This document shows, one piece after another, positions 11,486 through 23,799 of a stretch of DNA of 64,000 nt. The stretch spans positions 10,003,100 to 10,067,099 of the forward strand of contig JAQFVV010000022.1 in NCBI GenBank assembly GCA_028023455.1, written 5' to 3'. A program made the translations under genes and the position numbers. Positions within the stretch are counted from its first letter, which is position 1, and every line of letters begins with the position of its first letter. The notes below the pieces were generated by a model, which worked only from the letters and a program-made list of their open reading frames with translations, was not told the DNA's origin and searched no databases. The DNA comes from Epiperipatus broadwayi. Taxonomy: Eukaryota; Onychophora; Udeonychophora; Euonychophora; Peripatidae.

Positions 11486-14400
11486 TAATAATGTAAGACA
11501 AATATGTCAGTCATGTATATACATGTTATAAATGATTATCTCATCATACATTAGTGTATTTAAGTATAGAATTTCTTCACTCCCTAGATTTTAATTTTTT
11601 TATGCTTTACTCTTTTTTTTCCTTGACCTACAAAGAGAATATTGAATTATGTTTATAAGCATTTGATCCTCTCATTCATTGATGGGTTGATTTCCTCACT
11701 TATTAGTCTCTGTAGAATTATAGATATTTCACACAATCCTATTATCTGGTTGGATGTTTGCTTAACTAATTACATATCCAGGTGGAGCTCATGCTTTCTG
11801 CATGGATACTTTAATTATGTTACAAATTAAATCTTAATTCTAATATTTTAATTTTTTATTTTTGATGTTGTTTGGCAATTAACAATACATACATGATTGG
11901 AAAGAATGAATGTTGCATGCCCAAATTATGCAATATGGTAGAGAAACTATCACGATTCTCTTAGTGCAAGTATTATTCTGCTGCGCACATTGTAGATGCA
12001 AACTAGAACTAATTTTATCCCATGATTCCAGACAATTCTATTATCTTTTAAGATGATAATTTCCCAGTTCATGTAGCATATGTTATTGCATATTGTTTAG
12101 AGAAATATGAGGATGATATTGCACATCTTCTTCATTTTCCCTGTCGCCTGATTATATATTCATTAAATCTTTGAGAATCATGATCAGATTAGGAGCATGA
12201 GGTTGTTTAGAACGTGAGGCCTTTCTTTATTATTAATGATTTTGATTTCTCTTTAGACAGCGCTCTAATGTTATACAATTCTTTCTCATATAGAATGCAA
12301 GTTGTTGAAGAAAATGAAAGCTCTCATCATCATACAAATCATGGACTTGTAGGTATACGATTCTTTTTTCAACAACTCCAATTTTCTTAATTCCTTGCAA
12401 ACATTCTGAGCCAATGTAAATTAGCTTTACATCATTATTTAAAGTCATTTGTTCATATCAAAATTTGTGGAATTTCTCTATTTGTTCATATCTTTTGTAA
12501 TGCCAAAAATTAGTATGTTTAGTTTCCAATTAGTATTCTTTCTACATATGTGGATAAACTATTGTAATGCTTTATCTACAACTTTTTTTAAAAAAAAAAT
12601 ATTTCCAATGTGCTAATAGTAGTATTGTAGTTATTCTGCCCTATCTTTATATATGTATTCACACATTAATTGTTTTGAATTAGAAATAGTTTAATTTTAA
12701 AAGAATTATCTACATGGAAATTGATAAGTTTCTAACACATTGTTTATAAATCAATTATTTTATATAGCGCGGAGTTTTATAAACTGTAATAGCTAAACAG
12801 CATTAAGCTGTTGCACATGCGCTTTGCAGATTTTAACTATAAATGACTGAATACAAACACTTCAAACAAATGATAAAGTCTTGACTACGAGAGAAGTTGG
12901 AAGTTTTTTGGGTTCAGAACAAAGATAAACTTTTGATTAAGTTTAATATTTTACCATGCTCACATACATATATATTTACACATAAATTTTATGGGTTGAA
13001 GATGTGGAATTGCTTGCAATGATATCATTAGTGAAAAGAATTGTAAAAACTTTTGTTTGAGAGATGTGTGTGTAGAGAATGGAGGTATTATGGATAAGTA
13101 AGTGAAAGATCAAACAATTATTCTAAAAAATAACGACTAAATTTAAAAATGACCAAGTAATGAGAGATATGAAATGGATGTTGAGAAATATCTGCATAAG
13201 TTTTGCAAATAGATATAATTGGTATTTACTTTTAAATGAAATATGTCTTCTTCTTTTTTTGAAGAATCTAATGTAAATTTACATATGCATTGATTTAAAA
13301 AGATTGACAAGTAGTAGAAAGTTATTATTATCAGTCTCTTGCTATTAAAAGTATTTAAACTTACCAAAGAAATATTTGAGCTTATAGTACATGGCTGGAG
13401 AATTGAATGTCTGTATTCTTCTATCATGTGATATAGAAGCCATTAAAAGGATTTTATGCTGTAAGATAACAATACTTTTATACTATTCATGCTTTTTTAT
13501 ATTCAGCTTCAGATTATTTTTAATGAAATTATTACCCTTTGTTAATTTTTACCATTTCCTAAATCTGTTACAATATTTCAGTATTTTGTTGGGTCTCCAC
13601 AACTGTTATTGCAATCCAGAAAACCCCCAAAGTTTTCACAGTAGTTCACAAACAATTTTCTAATTCTAGATGTTCACCATCTCTATTGTATTGCCGTTTT
13701 GCATTGAATCTTGGAGTGAAGAATAATTATATACGAGTTAGAAAATATATCCAGTTGCTGATGTGGTAAATAATTTTAAAACCTAAACAGAAGTAATTTT
13801 AAAGTAATCTAAATATATAATATTCAAACAGGCTTTCAATATCTTACAATATCATATTCATGACTTAATCATTTTAATCTCAATTTCATGCATCACATTA
13901 TTTATCTATTCAATATTGTATTAATTGGAATGTTACTTGATTTTTGATTCATTATATCATTTGTATTTTTAATATAGCATACTTCCTTAATCTTGATCAA
14001 AAACATGACTTGCCATGCTTGTGATCCAACATTCATCTTTTTTTCTTTTTTACATTGATGCAAGTGATAAGCAGCACACAGTTGAAATCATAGAAAAAGA
14101 CATTAAAAAATATTGAATCAAAGGCTAATTAGTATTCGGATTAATTCAACGTAGAAATTGGTGATGTGCGAATCTAAATTTATTATTAAAGCCATTAAAG
14201 TATTTAAAGCTGGCTTAGATATTATATATTTAAATTACTTAAGAATTACATCCATTTGTAATATTTTTAAATTTCGCATTGATTTCAAAAGAAAATAATT
14301 ATGATGTCAAAATGTAAATATAATCATCTGACTATTTCAAACATATTGAGGACGGTGATACTCCTATTCTGTGCAATAGTGAAATTGTTTTTAATATTAG

Positions 14401-15224
14401 GTTTCAAAGTGCCTAGCGCTTGGCTAAATCAATCGGCGTTATACTATAAGCAATGCTGATTTGCACTGGGTCTATCCAACTGCTATCTTTTAACCCATCA
14501 TCTATTCAGTGATTCCTCTTATCATCAAGTGGAGAGAGATAAAAGATTGAGAATTTGGGATAAGTTCATTTAAGATTTTAACAAATTAACTATAAATTGT
14601 ATTATTAGTATGGCGTATAACTTGGTATTCATTTTGTTCTCAAATACACAGATCAATGGTGAGACAGAAGTTGCTACTCTTAAATTAAGACTGAGAAGTT
14701 ACAATTGTGTGTGACTTTTTCAATCAAATGACTTTTTGTTGATTAATTTTTAGTTATCTTGTGTGGATTTCAGCATCATTGTTTACTATAAGCACAACAG
14801 AGCCACCAAGCGGCTTGCAGGGGCTAATCGACGATAACCAAAGTTTATTTCTATACTATAAGAATCAATTACAATATTGCTATAATTAGTCATGACTTCA
14901 TTAATGTTTTATCGGAATGCTTGAATCAGCAATAGCATTAACGAAAGCAAATATTGTCATTTTTAAAGAAAATGCCGGGTACTGCTTTTTTTTTTTTTTT
15001 TTACTTTGTTGCATTAAGAAAAAATTATTTTTAATGGAATACCTTGAAAGTATATGCTTTAAAATACTTGTGAAGAAATCTAACTTCTGATTAGAATTTG
15101 AAAATAGAGACTTAGGTTTTAATAATGCACTCCTTTCTCATTTCATTCCAATTTGAGAAATCAGAGCATTCCCCCTCTCAATTTGTTGTGTTTTAAAATA
15201 TTGGTGTTGAGTATAATATTATCC
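11486..15224. other. Non-coding sequence, nothing recognised
   Basis: About 3.7 kb of A+T-rich sequence with short chance ORFs on both strands (11642-11830 +, 12233-12448 -, 13143-13427 -, 13391-13663 +). None shows a domain, a signal peptide with plausible continuation, or consistent codon use. Probably intronic. Confidence 0.45.
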
Positions 15225-15350
15225 AATTGAATAAAATAATTAAATGGTTTATTGCTTGGGAGTTCTTCAGAAATTTGAATGTCAAAAGCAATAGAACTGG
15301 AGGTTACACTCCAGTGCCTGACAGTCTACTAAAACACTTAACCACAAAAG
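15225..15350 (-). mobile_element. SINE family C, diverged copy
   Basis: It starts with the family tail block AATTAAATGGTTTATTGCTTGG and continues to GGAGGTTACACTCCAGTGCC and ACACTTAACCAC, in the positions of the B and A boxes of better copies. It is strongly diverged; orientation is by analogy with 6786-6960. Confidence 0.45.
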
Positions 15351-15755
15351 GCAATGGATATATAATTTTATGAAAATAGATACCATAATATCAGAGTGTT
15401 TTTCTAGTAAATGTCAAGTTAGCTTATCAAAAACTTTTTAAATTTTATATGCTTATCACGCATTTTAGAATTTTGTATACTTTTTAATTTTTCAGCATAA
15501 GTTTGCTTTATGACTACATATGTTTAGTATCTTACTCCATGCAGAATTTATTTTGTGGACATTTAATTTTGTCCATCAGGGTTACAGTTAGACTCTGTTA
15601 GGTATTAACTTGTTTGTTCTAAGACTGTACCAATCATTTTATGAATCATATTTAAAAATTTTTTTTTGTAATTTTCTAAAATTAGCCTTAATGTTTTGAT
15701 GAAATCCCCCCCCCCCGATAGCTTTAATCACATCTTATTATTCCAATTTTTTTTT

Positions 15756-15834
15756 TATGTTATGGGAAGCGAACCCGGGCCAGCTGTTTGGAAGGCAGCT
15801 ATGCTAACCGCTAGGCCAACAACGCTTGACAGTG
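15756..15834 (-). mobile_element. SINE with tRNA-Gly-like head, minus strand
   Basis: The minus strand reads GTTGTTGGCCTAGCGGTTAGC then CATAGCTGCCTTCCAA and GGCCCGGGTTCGCTTCCC. This is the D-arm, TCC anticodon loop (Gly) and T-arm of a tRNA-Gly, with an A box (TGGCCTAGCGG) and B box (GGGTTCGCTTCC). The acceptor stem does not close properly, and a poly-A tail (poly-T on the + strand) follows the 3' end, so it is a SINE, not a working tRNA. It is one of four copies of a very short SINE family. Confidence 0.85.
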
Positions 15835-15849
15835 TTTTTTTTTTGTATT

Positions 15850-18800
15850 AGCATTTATCAAAATATCAAATAACTTATACTGATTATCTCTTTTCTCCTA
15901 TCTTACTCTGTATGTATTGAAACATTATAATTTTTATCATTTACAGCAAAAGATAGGGTTAGAAATCTAATTAACATGGAGTTAAATGTACTGCCATCTA
16001 ATAATTACAGACAACTCAAGCTTACTAGATAATGCTAGAGTAGGATGCTGCTTTTGTTTTACCACATATTATATAAGCTAAAAAATGAAGTGATGTGTTA
16101 GTAAAATGAGTATTATGATCAACACTGTATTATTAATAGCAATAATTCACCATTACTAAATTGCATCCAGATATTATAAGTCCATTTAGATAGGTGGAAC
16201 AGAATTGAATGATTCATTTTCATGGTAATTACTTGTATCTGATGATGATCAAATAGATATAAACCAATAATTAATATCTGTAAGAATTAATTGCCAATTT
16301 ATTTAGTGTTTATTAACATATTTACTACCTAGATGTCACTACTGTACTTCTTGATAAAGTGCAAATAAACAAATAAGATATTGGTCTTTGAAAGTATTAC
16401 TTTATATCATCATCATCTAGTGTTTCATTGATTTATTTTTTGCTTAGGTGTTTCTATTATACTGCTAGATAAAAAGTAAATGAAAGCTAATTGTGAAAAT
16501 TGACAATTGTATTTCCATCTGTCATTTATTGACTTTTATCTAGATGTCACTGCTGCTTTAATATTAGAATATTAATTTATAATCATTATTAATCACTCCT
16601 AGTTTATTGTGGCTAAAATTAGTATTATCATTATTTTATTTTGAAATGGTAATTAATTATTAAATATTGTATATGTTAAAATTTTGTCATTTTTTTAATA
16701 TAGATTTTAGACCATTTTAATTTAAATGTAAATGGTGTTAATAAATTCTGTGCCTGAAAACAGGTGTAAAATACCATGAAGATAGTTTGCCATATCCAAC
16801 CCAAGGTTCAGTATTCAGAATTATATCACAAATTTAAATGGGCCCCTTACATCATTAAAATTGATTAATATAAATATTTTTATAATATGGTATTTGTAAC
16901 TTTATAAGAGAAATTCAGTATTAATTTTGGTCAAGACATGATAAATTACACAAATTCTGCTTACTAGTCAAACAAAAGTATTTACTGTATTTATGAAGAA
17001 AACATTAGTACTGTATGATTTGGTGCAGTTGTCAGTAAGTTCGACTACTGGGTTCAAAGCTGGAGTTACAACCCACAGATCTTGTGTTCCAGAGTTTACC
17101 ATTACACCAGACCATTGTGATATTTTAACAACAAAATAAACTGCATTAATTTTCTATTTATAGTTCCTTCGCACATATATTTATTTGTATATTATTTTTT
17201 ATTCTGCGATATCTAGATATCTTAAAACCTTAATGAAAGTTTCAAAAAAAAATTTTTACCATCATTTATAAAAAGAAAAATAAATGAATGGTTTATTGCA
17301 CAGGAAATCATAAGAAGTTTGGGCACTGGAAATTATAAAGCTGCATCTTAATAATGTAAAACAGTTTTTGGGCTTATGATGTGATTGTAAAATTAAAATG
17401 CAATAACAAACTAATTTAAGAGGATGGCAAAAGTAAAATCCCACTTATGATGATCAAATGTCATGGGCGATCACAGTATCTTCTTTCATAATGGTCTTAG
17501 TCTGCATAAAAATAGAGAATTTAACACTTTAAATCATAATTAAATAATGTTTTGTTTAGCCTGTAAACCCCATAAGAATTGGTGTTGGCAACAATTTTAT
17601 TGTGATTTGGTTTAATTGAGATAATTTAGACATTGAATCACGCTTAAAGAAAAGGATGGAAAAAATAAAAGATTAAGTTGCTTAATTTGAAGTGCTATTG
17701 AGGCTGAATGCAAAAATACAAAAAACTGAAATAATGATGTGACCAGTTAAATTTTGCATGAAGTTGAATAATTATTAGATGGAAGTTCATGATAAATATT
17801 AATATCAGTACTTTGTAAAATAGTAGTTAGCATATTTTTTCATGACCAGTGTTCAAATTCTGAATATGGTATCCCCCCCGCTACACTTATCTATATTTTA
17901 GCCAACCGAACTAGCTTTTCAAACATTACTAAGAAAAGAGTCTAGCTATTTGTTAATCAGAGAAACCTAGATTAATGTGAATTGATTAGAAGAATGTCAG
18001 TGTGACACAAGTGGCTATTAAATGGAGTGGCTTCACTCCAACTCCAATTCTTTTCTACAAATCTCAATCATTTTGTGGCTATTTTGGCCATTAGGCACTC
18101 CAATTTTTAAATAAATTTTGTGTGTAAATATATCCACTGTTTGGATTTATAGTCATCATCATAACTATGTTGTAGGTCTCTGCTTATGCATACTGTTTAT
18201 CATGTTTATAAAAGAATATTTTCCATTCTATGGTCATTTTATTAAATCAATATAACACTATAGCTCAGTAGTAATAACGATTGGCTGTTGAAATAATTTT
18301 TGAATCTAATAAATTGAAAAAAGTGAATGAATAATATAAATATAAGTAATCAATAAAATTGTTGTACTATACTTGTAATTTTGGAGTTTGAGTCTCCAGA
18401 TAATTGATAGTATGTTAAATAATTAAAGGTTGCATTTCTAAATATGTGATATTGAAGCAATTTGTATTAAGAACTAATGATAAATTGACAACTCATAATT
18501 ATCTTCATCATTAGTTGCTAATATAATTATTATTATTATTATCATCATCATATTAACAACCATTTGTATATAATTGTGGTCATCCTAACTTCAGAAAAAA
18601 AAAAAGAAAGAAAGAAAGACAAAAAGTTAAAGATAAGTTTGAAGATAACTATACAAATCAATCTTTGAAACACCCAACATCTTATGATGACAATAATACA
18701 TGTTATGGCATCTCTTTTGATTGACTTTGAAAATCTTTGTAATGTTGTAAGTCTGCCTCTTCACAAAAATTAGAAGACCTCCATACATGTGTAATCCAAT

Positions 18801-19105
18801 GTGATTTTATAGTAGTAAATTCAGCAGACTGAAATTCCTGTTTTCATATATAGAAAGTGGCTAACAGGTTTATCTGGGCTTAATTGCTGAGATATTCTTG
18901 ACTTCGTTTAAGGAGAAGCCATAATACATCACATCACATCATCACATCTGATTGTTTCTTTATAATATTGGTTTTCTAGTTTTATTCATTGATAACCATA
19001 ATCTATTTACAGAATCTACTTTTCACTGTTATGTTTTTAAAGAGTATTCTTTTGGATAATTAATTATATAAAGTATTTTCATTTGTCTCTATGAATATAT
19101 CACTA
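15850..19105. other. Non-coding sequence with diverged repeat fragments
   Basis: No gene is recognised. A fragment around 16010-16080 (CTCAAGCTTACTAG, GCTAGAGTAGGATGCTG) recurs in diverged form near 21300, 47035, 49660, 54010 and 61060, so it belongs to another old dispersed family. A family C-like block (GAATGGTTTATTGCACAGG) lies at about 17285. An (ATT/ATC)n patch is at 18525-18550 and an (AAAG)n patch at 18596-18620. Confidence 0.4.
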
Positions 19106-19148
19106 ATACTTAGACTACCAAAAAAATATATATATACTTAGACTACCA
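19106..19148. repeat. 15-bp direct repeat flanking an A+T spacer
   Basis: ATACTTAGACTACCA occurs at 19106-19120 and 19134-19148, separated by 13 bases of A-run and (TA)n. It could be a target-site duplication left by a tiny poly-A insertion, or a replication-slippage product. Confidence 0.8.
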
Positions 19149-19474
19149 CTGGTTTGTTTTCATAACATTGAATCATAATAGTTTAATTAACATTTCAGTC
19201 CAATTTCAACAAGAGATGATTTTTGGTCATCACTTAATTGCTTTTTCATTGAGCAAAACGGTTAGCATATTATATAGATATACTGAATATAAATGTGTCA
19301 TAAATTAGCCAAACATGCAGAATCTGCGTGCATAAAGTTTATTTATTTTGCATGGCAAAATTGTTCACTGAGGAAGAAAGATAAGAAAAGTATTGAAAAT
19401 TATTATTGGTGAAGACTTTTGACTATATTATGAAAATAAATTAAAATACAAATATAAGATTGCATCCAAACTTC

Positions 19475-19712
19475 CACTTTTAAGAAAATTGGAATTGTCT
19501 TATTTTGGTCATATAACCACTATTTAGTTTGATGCAAAATATATAATGCTCAGAAATGTTGGCGTTGAAAGAAGACATCCAGCAATAGTTTAGTTACACT
19601 CCATTTTCATCACAATGAACGTACCATTGAGCAGTCTGAAAAACCTTACAGATGAGAGGTCGGTCCATAGGAATGCTATTTATATGAAAGCAAACTTAAC
19701 ATTGGCGTGACT
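19475..19712 (+). pseudogene. Non-LTR reverse transcriptase C-terminal remnant, second lineage
   Basis: In one + frame the text reads RKLELSYFGHIT, then KYIMLRNVGVERRHPAIV, then VPLSSLKNLTDERSVHRNAI. These are the order and spacing of the 'FGH(I)xR ... LGxVEGxRxRGRP ... LxxLxxxTxDRxxWR' tail common in animal non-LTR reverse transcriptases. Stops at the expected RTRW position and elsewhere show it is dead. It is not the same lineage as the RTE-like copies at 47 and 59.6 kb. Only this tail is present (5' truncated). Confidence 0.65.
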
Positions 19713-21425
19713 GCTTCATTTAAATTTTTTTTTTTTTTAAAATTTTTTAACCAATAACATTTCATAATTGTTTTTACTCTGTATGATTTTTTTTTTCCTA
19801 TTTATTCTCATTTCCATTGCTGTAATTAATCTAAGTTAAATAATCTATTATGTTAATTAGAAATAGTTTATTATGTAATATTAATTTAAACAATTAGCAA
19901 TATACATTTACGTTTTTTTGCCCCTTACTTCCTTAAACCTAAAAAAAAATAAGAAAAGAAAATCTTGATTTAATTAAGAGAAGTTAAATATTTTACTTTA
20001 TTAATGTTGGCATTTTTTAATAGTATTATTAGCATTTTTGTGACCAGCAAATTTATTGCAGCTGGATTGTGATCGTCTATTGTTAATTTTAGAATTAGAG
20101 CAGACCAAATTTTGGGGGGATGTAGTGTTAATTAAATCTCCCCTTCCTGTAAATTAGCCTTGTTTTGTGCAAAGTATTATCTGTCTTAAAAAAACTCTCT
20201 CATATGTGTGTTTGTATAATCCGATTTTTTTTATTATAAACATCTGTAACTTTCAAAGGCCTTGCTTCACTTTTAGTTTCTAAACTTGAGTGTTTATCTT
20301 TTCTTTCGCTGCTATTTGATTTATTTTGCAATGTGTAATAAGTAGTTTTTAACCCTTTATTTGCTACAAGGATATTAATGAAAACAAATTTGTTACATCT
20401 TTTGTAAAATCATCATTAATAAATTATAAAACATAATTATAAAATAATTTAATAGCCTTTTAATTTAATTGCATTTACTTATTTTTCTAATTATTATATC
20501 AGTCGTTCTGGAACTGTGTCTACAAACCCTGGGTCTGATGATTAATAGTCGAGGGAGGTGGGGGTGGTCACGTCTGAAACACTTTCATATTAAAAAAAAA
20601 AAATGATTTTTAAACATTTATTTTACTCGCAATGCATAATTTTAGCACTGTTAATCTTGTAACAAAGGAATTATTATAAACTCATATGTATTTAGATAAT
20701 TTTTTTTTTTTAATGGCAATTTGGTATTGTGATATTGATATGTCAAGAATATAAATAAAGTAATATTGCAATTTAAAATATAAATATGTAACTTTAATTA
20801 GAATGGAATTACGTCCTATACAGCACATGTGTATAGGGAGTAATACCCTTCTGATTAAAATTACATTCGTGCGCTAGTAAATTAAATAGAGAGTTACATA
20901 AGTACATATGTTTTTTTCTATTTAAATTCCTGACTAAAATTAACAGCTGAAAGTAAAAAGATTTGCCGAATATTTTATTAATAGGTATTCTTAAGCTTTC
21001 CAAATTCCGGAAACACTAGTCCGTATTACACGGTTACTTGACAATTAAATACATGCAGGCCCTGAACTATGTCATTAATGCATTTTTATATTTAAAAACT
21101 TTTATTGAATTACATTGTAAAACTTAATTTTTCTAATATATTATAATGTGTAACATGATTATATTTTCAGAGTATTTTTATATTTAAAAACTTTTATGTA
21201 AAATATATATTATTTGAAATATCACATAAAATAAAGAATGCCCTGATATTTAACAATTTTATTAACCCAGCAATTCTACATTAGTGCTGTTTATAGTAAG
21301 CATGAGTAATCAGAAGTCACCAGATGGGAACTTTTTATAGGTGGTGCTAGAGTAGAGAAGTGCTTTTGTTTTATCATATAATGTGTAAGCATGTTTACAA
21401 TTTTATAATTAATCACATTTATTCA
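19713..21425. other. Non-coding sequence, nothing recognised
   Basis: A+T-rich, with poly-T and poly-A runs. A short G-rich patch at 20550-20575 has no recognised role. The ORF at 20809-21003 (-) has no support. Confidence 0.45.
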
Positions 21426-21439
21426 GCTTCTTAAAAATA

Positions 21440-21690
21440 CCATATGATCACCATTTCCTATGCTTACACAAGCTGTTAAAACAGAGACAAAACTCTCTAT
21501 ACAGTAGTGTCACCCAGTGTGGGCCAGAGTAATCAATGGATGCAAGAAGGTTTATGCATAAAATTCCTATCTAGTGCCTACTCATCCAACATCCCTTGAC
21601 TAGTTTCTAGCTTGTGGCTTTCATCAGCCTTGTACTGATTACTCTGACTTGCACTGGGCGGCACTACTGTATGGAGAGTTTTGCCTTTAT
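21440..21690. mobile_element. Hairpin repeat Rep-B, copy 2
   Basis: Inner arms CAAAACTCTCTATACAGTAG and CTACTGTATGGAGAGTTTTG bracket a longer centre than copy 1 (TTTATGCATAAAATTCC, GTGCCTACTCATCCAAC, GACTAGTTTCTAGCTTGTGG). The outer segment (ATGATCACCATTTCCTATGC) is present on the left and missing on the right, the mirror of copy 1. Near-identical 13-bp direct repeats CTTCTTAARAATA lie at 21427-21439 and 21691-21703, at the borders. Confidence 0.8.
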
Positions 21691-21936
21691 CTTCTTAAGA
21701 ATATCAAGTATATTCCTCTTTTTTATAGCATTAAATTGAATTATTATTTACCTTCAAATGATAGGATTTATTCACATATTTTGTATAACTTCTGTAACTT
21801 TGTTTGTTCTAGATATTAATTATATATAAGAAGGAATTTAATTTACATTTATCTGTTTTATTTATGTTAAGAGTCATCACTTTTTTGCAGTTTTTATAAA
21901 TTCTGTGAAACATACTTTTTTTTAATATAACTATTT

Positions 21937-22029
21937 GTGTTGATGGCCTAGTGGTTAGCATAGCTGCCTTCCAAGCAGCTGGCTGGGGTTCACTTTCTGA
22001 TCGATGCATTTGACATATGAAAAAAAAGA
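21937..22029 (+). mobile_element. SINE with tRNA-Gly-like head, plus strand
   Basis: It reads GTTGATGGCCTAGTGGTTAG, CATAGCTGCCTTCCAAGCAG and GGGGTTCACTTTCTG, the same Gly-type (TCC) head as 15756-15834. It continues into GATGCATTTGACATATG and a short A-run, the same 3' tail as the copies at 58.8 and 63.8 kb. The T-arm is mutated and the acceptor stem does not pair, so it is not a functional tRNA. Confidence 0.85.
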
Positions 22030-22559
22030 ATCTAAAGTATAAAATGGTTACTTTTGAAAATAAAGTATGTTTTTATTTTGACAAAATATAATTTTTCAAT
22101 GCATTGAACATTGGCCAAATTTTCCCATTTATTTTGATTAGCCTATACGTTTTATTCTCCACTCTAAATTGATCATTACTATAAATCATTTTATTTCAAG
22201 ATTATCATTTCTAAGTTTCTTCTTAGCCATTATTCATATGCATAAATTGAACAGAATAATATGAATATCTGTTCTATTAGTTTATTTTTGACATCATATA
22301 GCACTGAAATAGAAATAGATATAAATAAAATATTTTTTATTACAAATTATATTGTCGTTTCAGATGATGACTTCAGTTTTATAAACTTAAAAAAAAAAAA
22401 TGTACATATCTTACTTTTAAAAGAATTAATCTATTAACCAGAGCATTAATATTCAAAATTGCCAAACTCCCTACCATATCAAGATCAAGTCTTAAGATAA
22501 CTACTGCATTGACTAAAGGTGGCAAAGTGAAGCTTATTATAACAAACCATGAATAAAAA

Positions 22560-22690
22560 TTGAAACCACTTGAATAGTTAGTTACTAAGGAGGTCATGTA
22601 ACATTTGGACATCAGAAATGACAGGTTGTTTCGAGGTAGAAACTATTAGCTCTTGAATCCATCTCTTTACCACTCCACTTAACTGCTTGG
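22560..22690 (-). mobile_element. SINE family C copy
   Basis: The + strand shows TAGTTAGTTACTAAGGAGGTC then CATGTAACATTTGGACATC, AGAAATGACAGGTTG, TTTCGAGGTAGAAAC and TTAGCTCTTGAATCC, in the same order as 6786-6960. Read on the minus strand, the last blocks are the tRNA-like A- and B-box region. Confidence 0.65.
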
Positions 22691-22699
22691 AAATAAAAG

Positions 22700-22800
22700 T
22701 GATATAATGGCTAATTACTCAGAAGATTGTGTAATGTTCAAACAACAGAAGGTACATCAAACTTCATTCCAATCTATTGTTCACTGAGTAAAACAGCACT
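22700..22800 (-). mobile_element. SINE family C, partial second copy in tandem
   Basis: It starts again with the family tail block (ATAATGGCTAATTACTCAGA, then GTGTAATGTTCAAACAACAGA) immediately after the previous copy, then loses similarity. The two lie head to tail with almost no spacer. Confidence 0.5.
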
Positions 22801-23154
22801 AAAAGAGAATGTCAGATATTCTATTGAGATGGAACTACATTATATTTCCAAAGTAGAATCAGTTGCTGCAGATGACAATATTCATTTAATGATTCATTGT
22901 CTTAAGTAATCTATTGTCACTGACAGAATGTTTATGACCAAGATACCATTTTAAAGTCACTACTTTTTATTGTGAATGCTGCAATGCAGAAGTAATGGAG
23001 GATGTTAAGTACTAAATACTATAATTATTGAAAGCATGATATGTGAAGAATTATTCATACTTTTGGTAGCCAGTAGAATATTCTCTGTCATTTATCAAAA
23101 TAAATTCCATCAGTTAGACTGCTTTATCTTAAATGTGAAATGTTTAGCAGGTAA

Positions 23155-23290
23155 TATAAATAATCAAATGGTTATTACACAGTATATTTGATGTTTGAGT
23201 ATAATATGCAGCACATTGAGTTTTGATTCATATATCTTTAATTCTTGTGCCACCATTATAACTTTGTGCTAAACCATATAGGACATAGTT
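23155..23290 (-). mobile_element. SINE family C copy, diverged
   Basis: AATAATCAAATGGTTATTACAC opens the block, and TTTTGATTCATATATC..TTAATTCTTGTGCCACCAT..TGTGCTAAACC closes it in the B-to-A-box positions of the minus strand. Borders are approximate. Confidence 0.55.
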
Positions 23291-23680
23291 CAATTTCATT
23301 GTAACACATTATTATACTCTCTTGCTCAAACCATTATTCTGAATGAACATGACACCACTTTATTTTTAAATAATTTTAAAATTCAGTATCATACCTTGAT
23401 AAAACATTGTAGATAGTAATGGTTTGATTTACATAGCTTCACTGGGAATAAATATTGGATTGAGCAACATTAGAATAATGTTGCCATTTCTTACAGTTTT
23501 CCCAATAACTGTTTATGTATTATTAATCTCTAGAATGAAGTAAATAAGTTGATATCCTACATTGATATAAAACATGAGACTTTTTCATAAGAAATAAGTT
23601 AATATTCTTCAGGACTCTGTGTGATTAGTTTTTTCCTGAAGGTTTGTAATGATGATGTTTTAGTTGTATTAAAATGTCTA

Positions 23681-23790
23681 GAAAAAATTAACCTTATTTA
23701 AATATTCCAAATACATTTCTGTTAATAACCTGTGTGCTATTACTAACAGTTGAATATATTTGGAATATTTAAATAAAGTTAATTTTTTCC
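23681..23790. repeat. Imperfect ~110-bp palindrome
   Basis: GAAAAAATTAACCTTATTTA ... and ... TAAATAAAGTTAATTTTTTC are inverted copies, with AATATTCCAAATACAT against ATATATTTGGAATATT inside, around a ~30-base loop. It has the form of a small foldback or MITE relic; no other copy is seen in the window. Confidence 0.8.
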
Positions 23791-23799
23791 AAACACATT

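Noticed and set aside
13143-13663. Two ORFs of about 90 residues on opposite strands
   Set aside because: Low-complexity, codon use mirrors base composition, no motif.
15756-15834. tRNA-Gly gene
   Set aside because: The acceptor stem does not pair and a poly-A tail follows; SINE head, not a functional tRNA. The same applies to 21937-22029.
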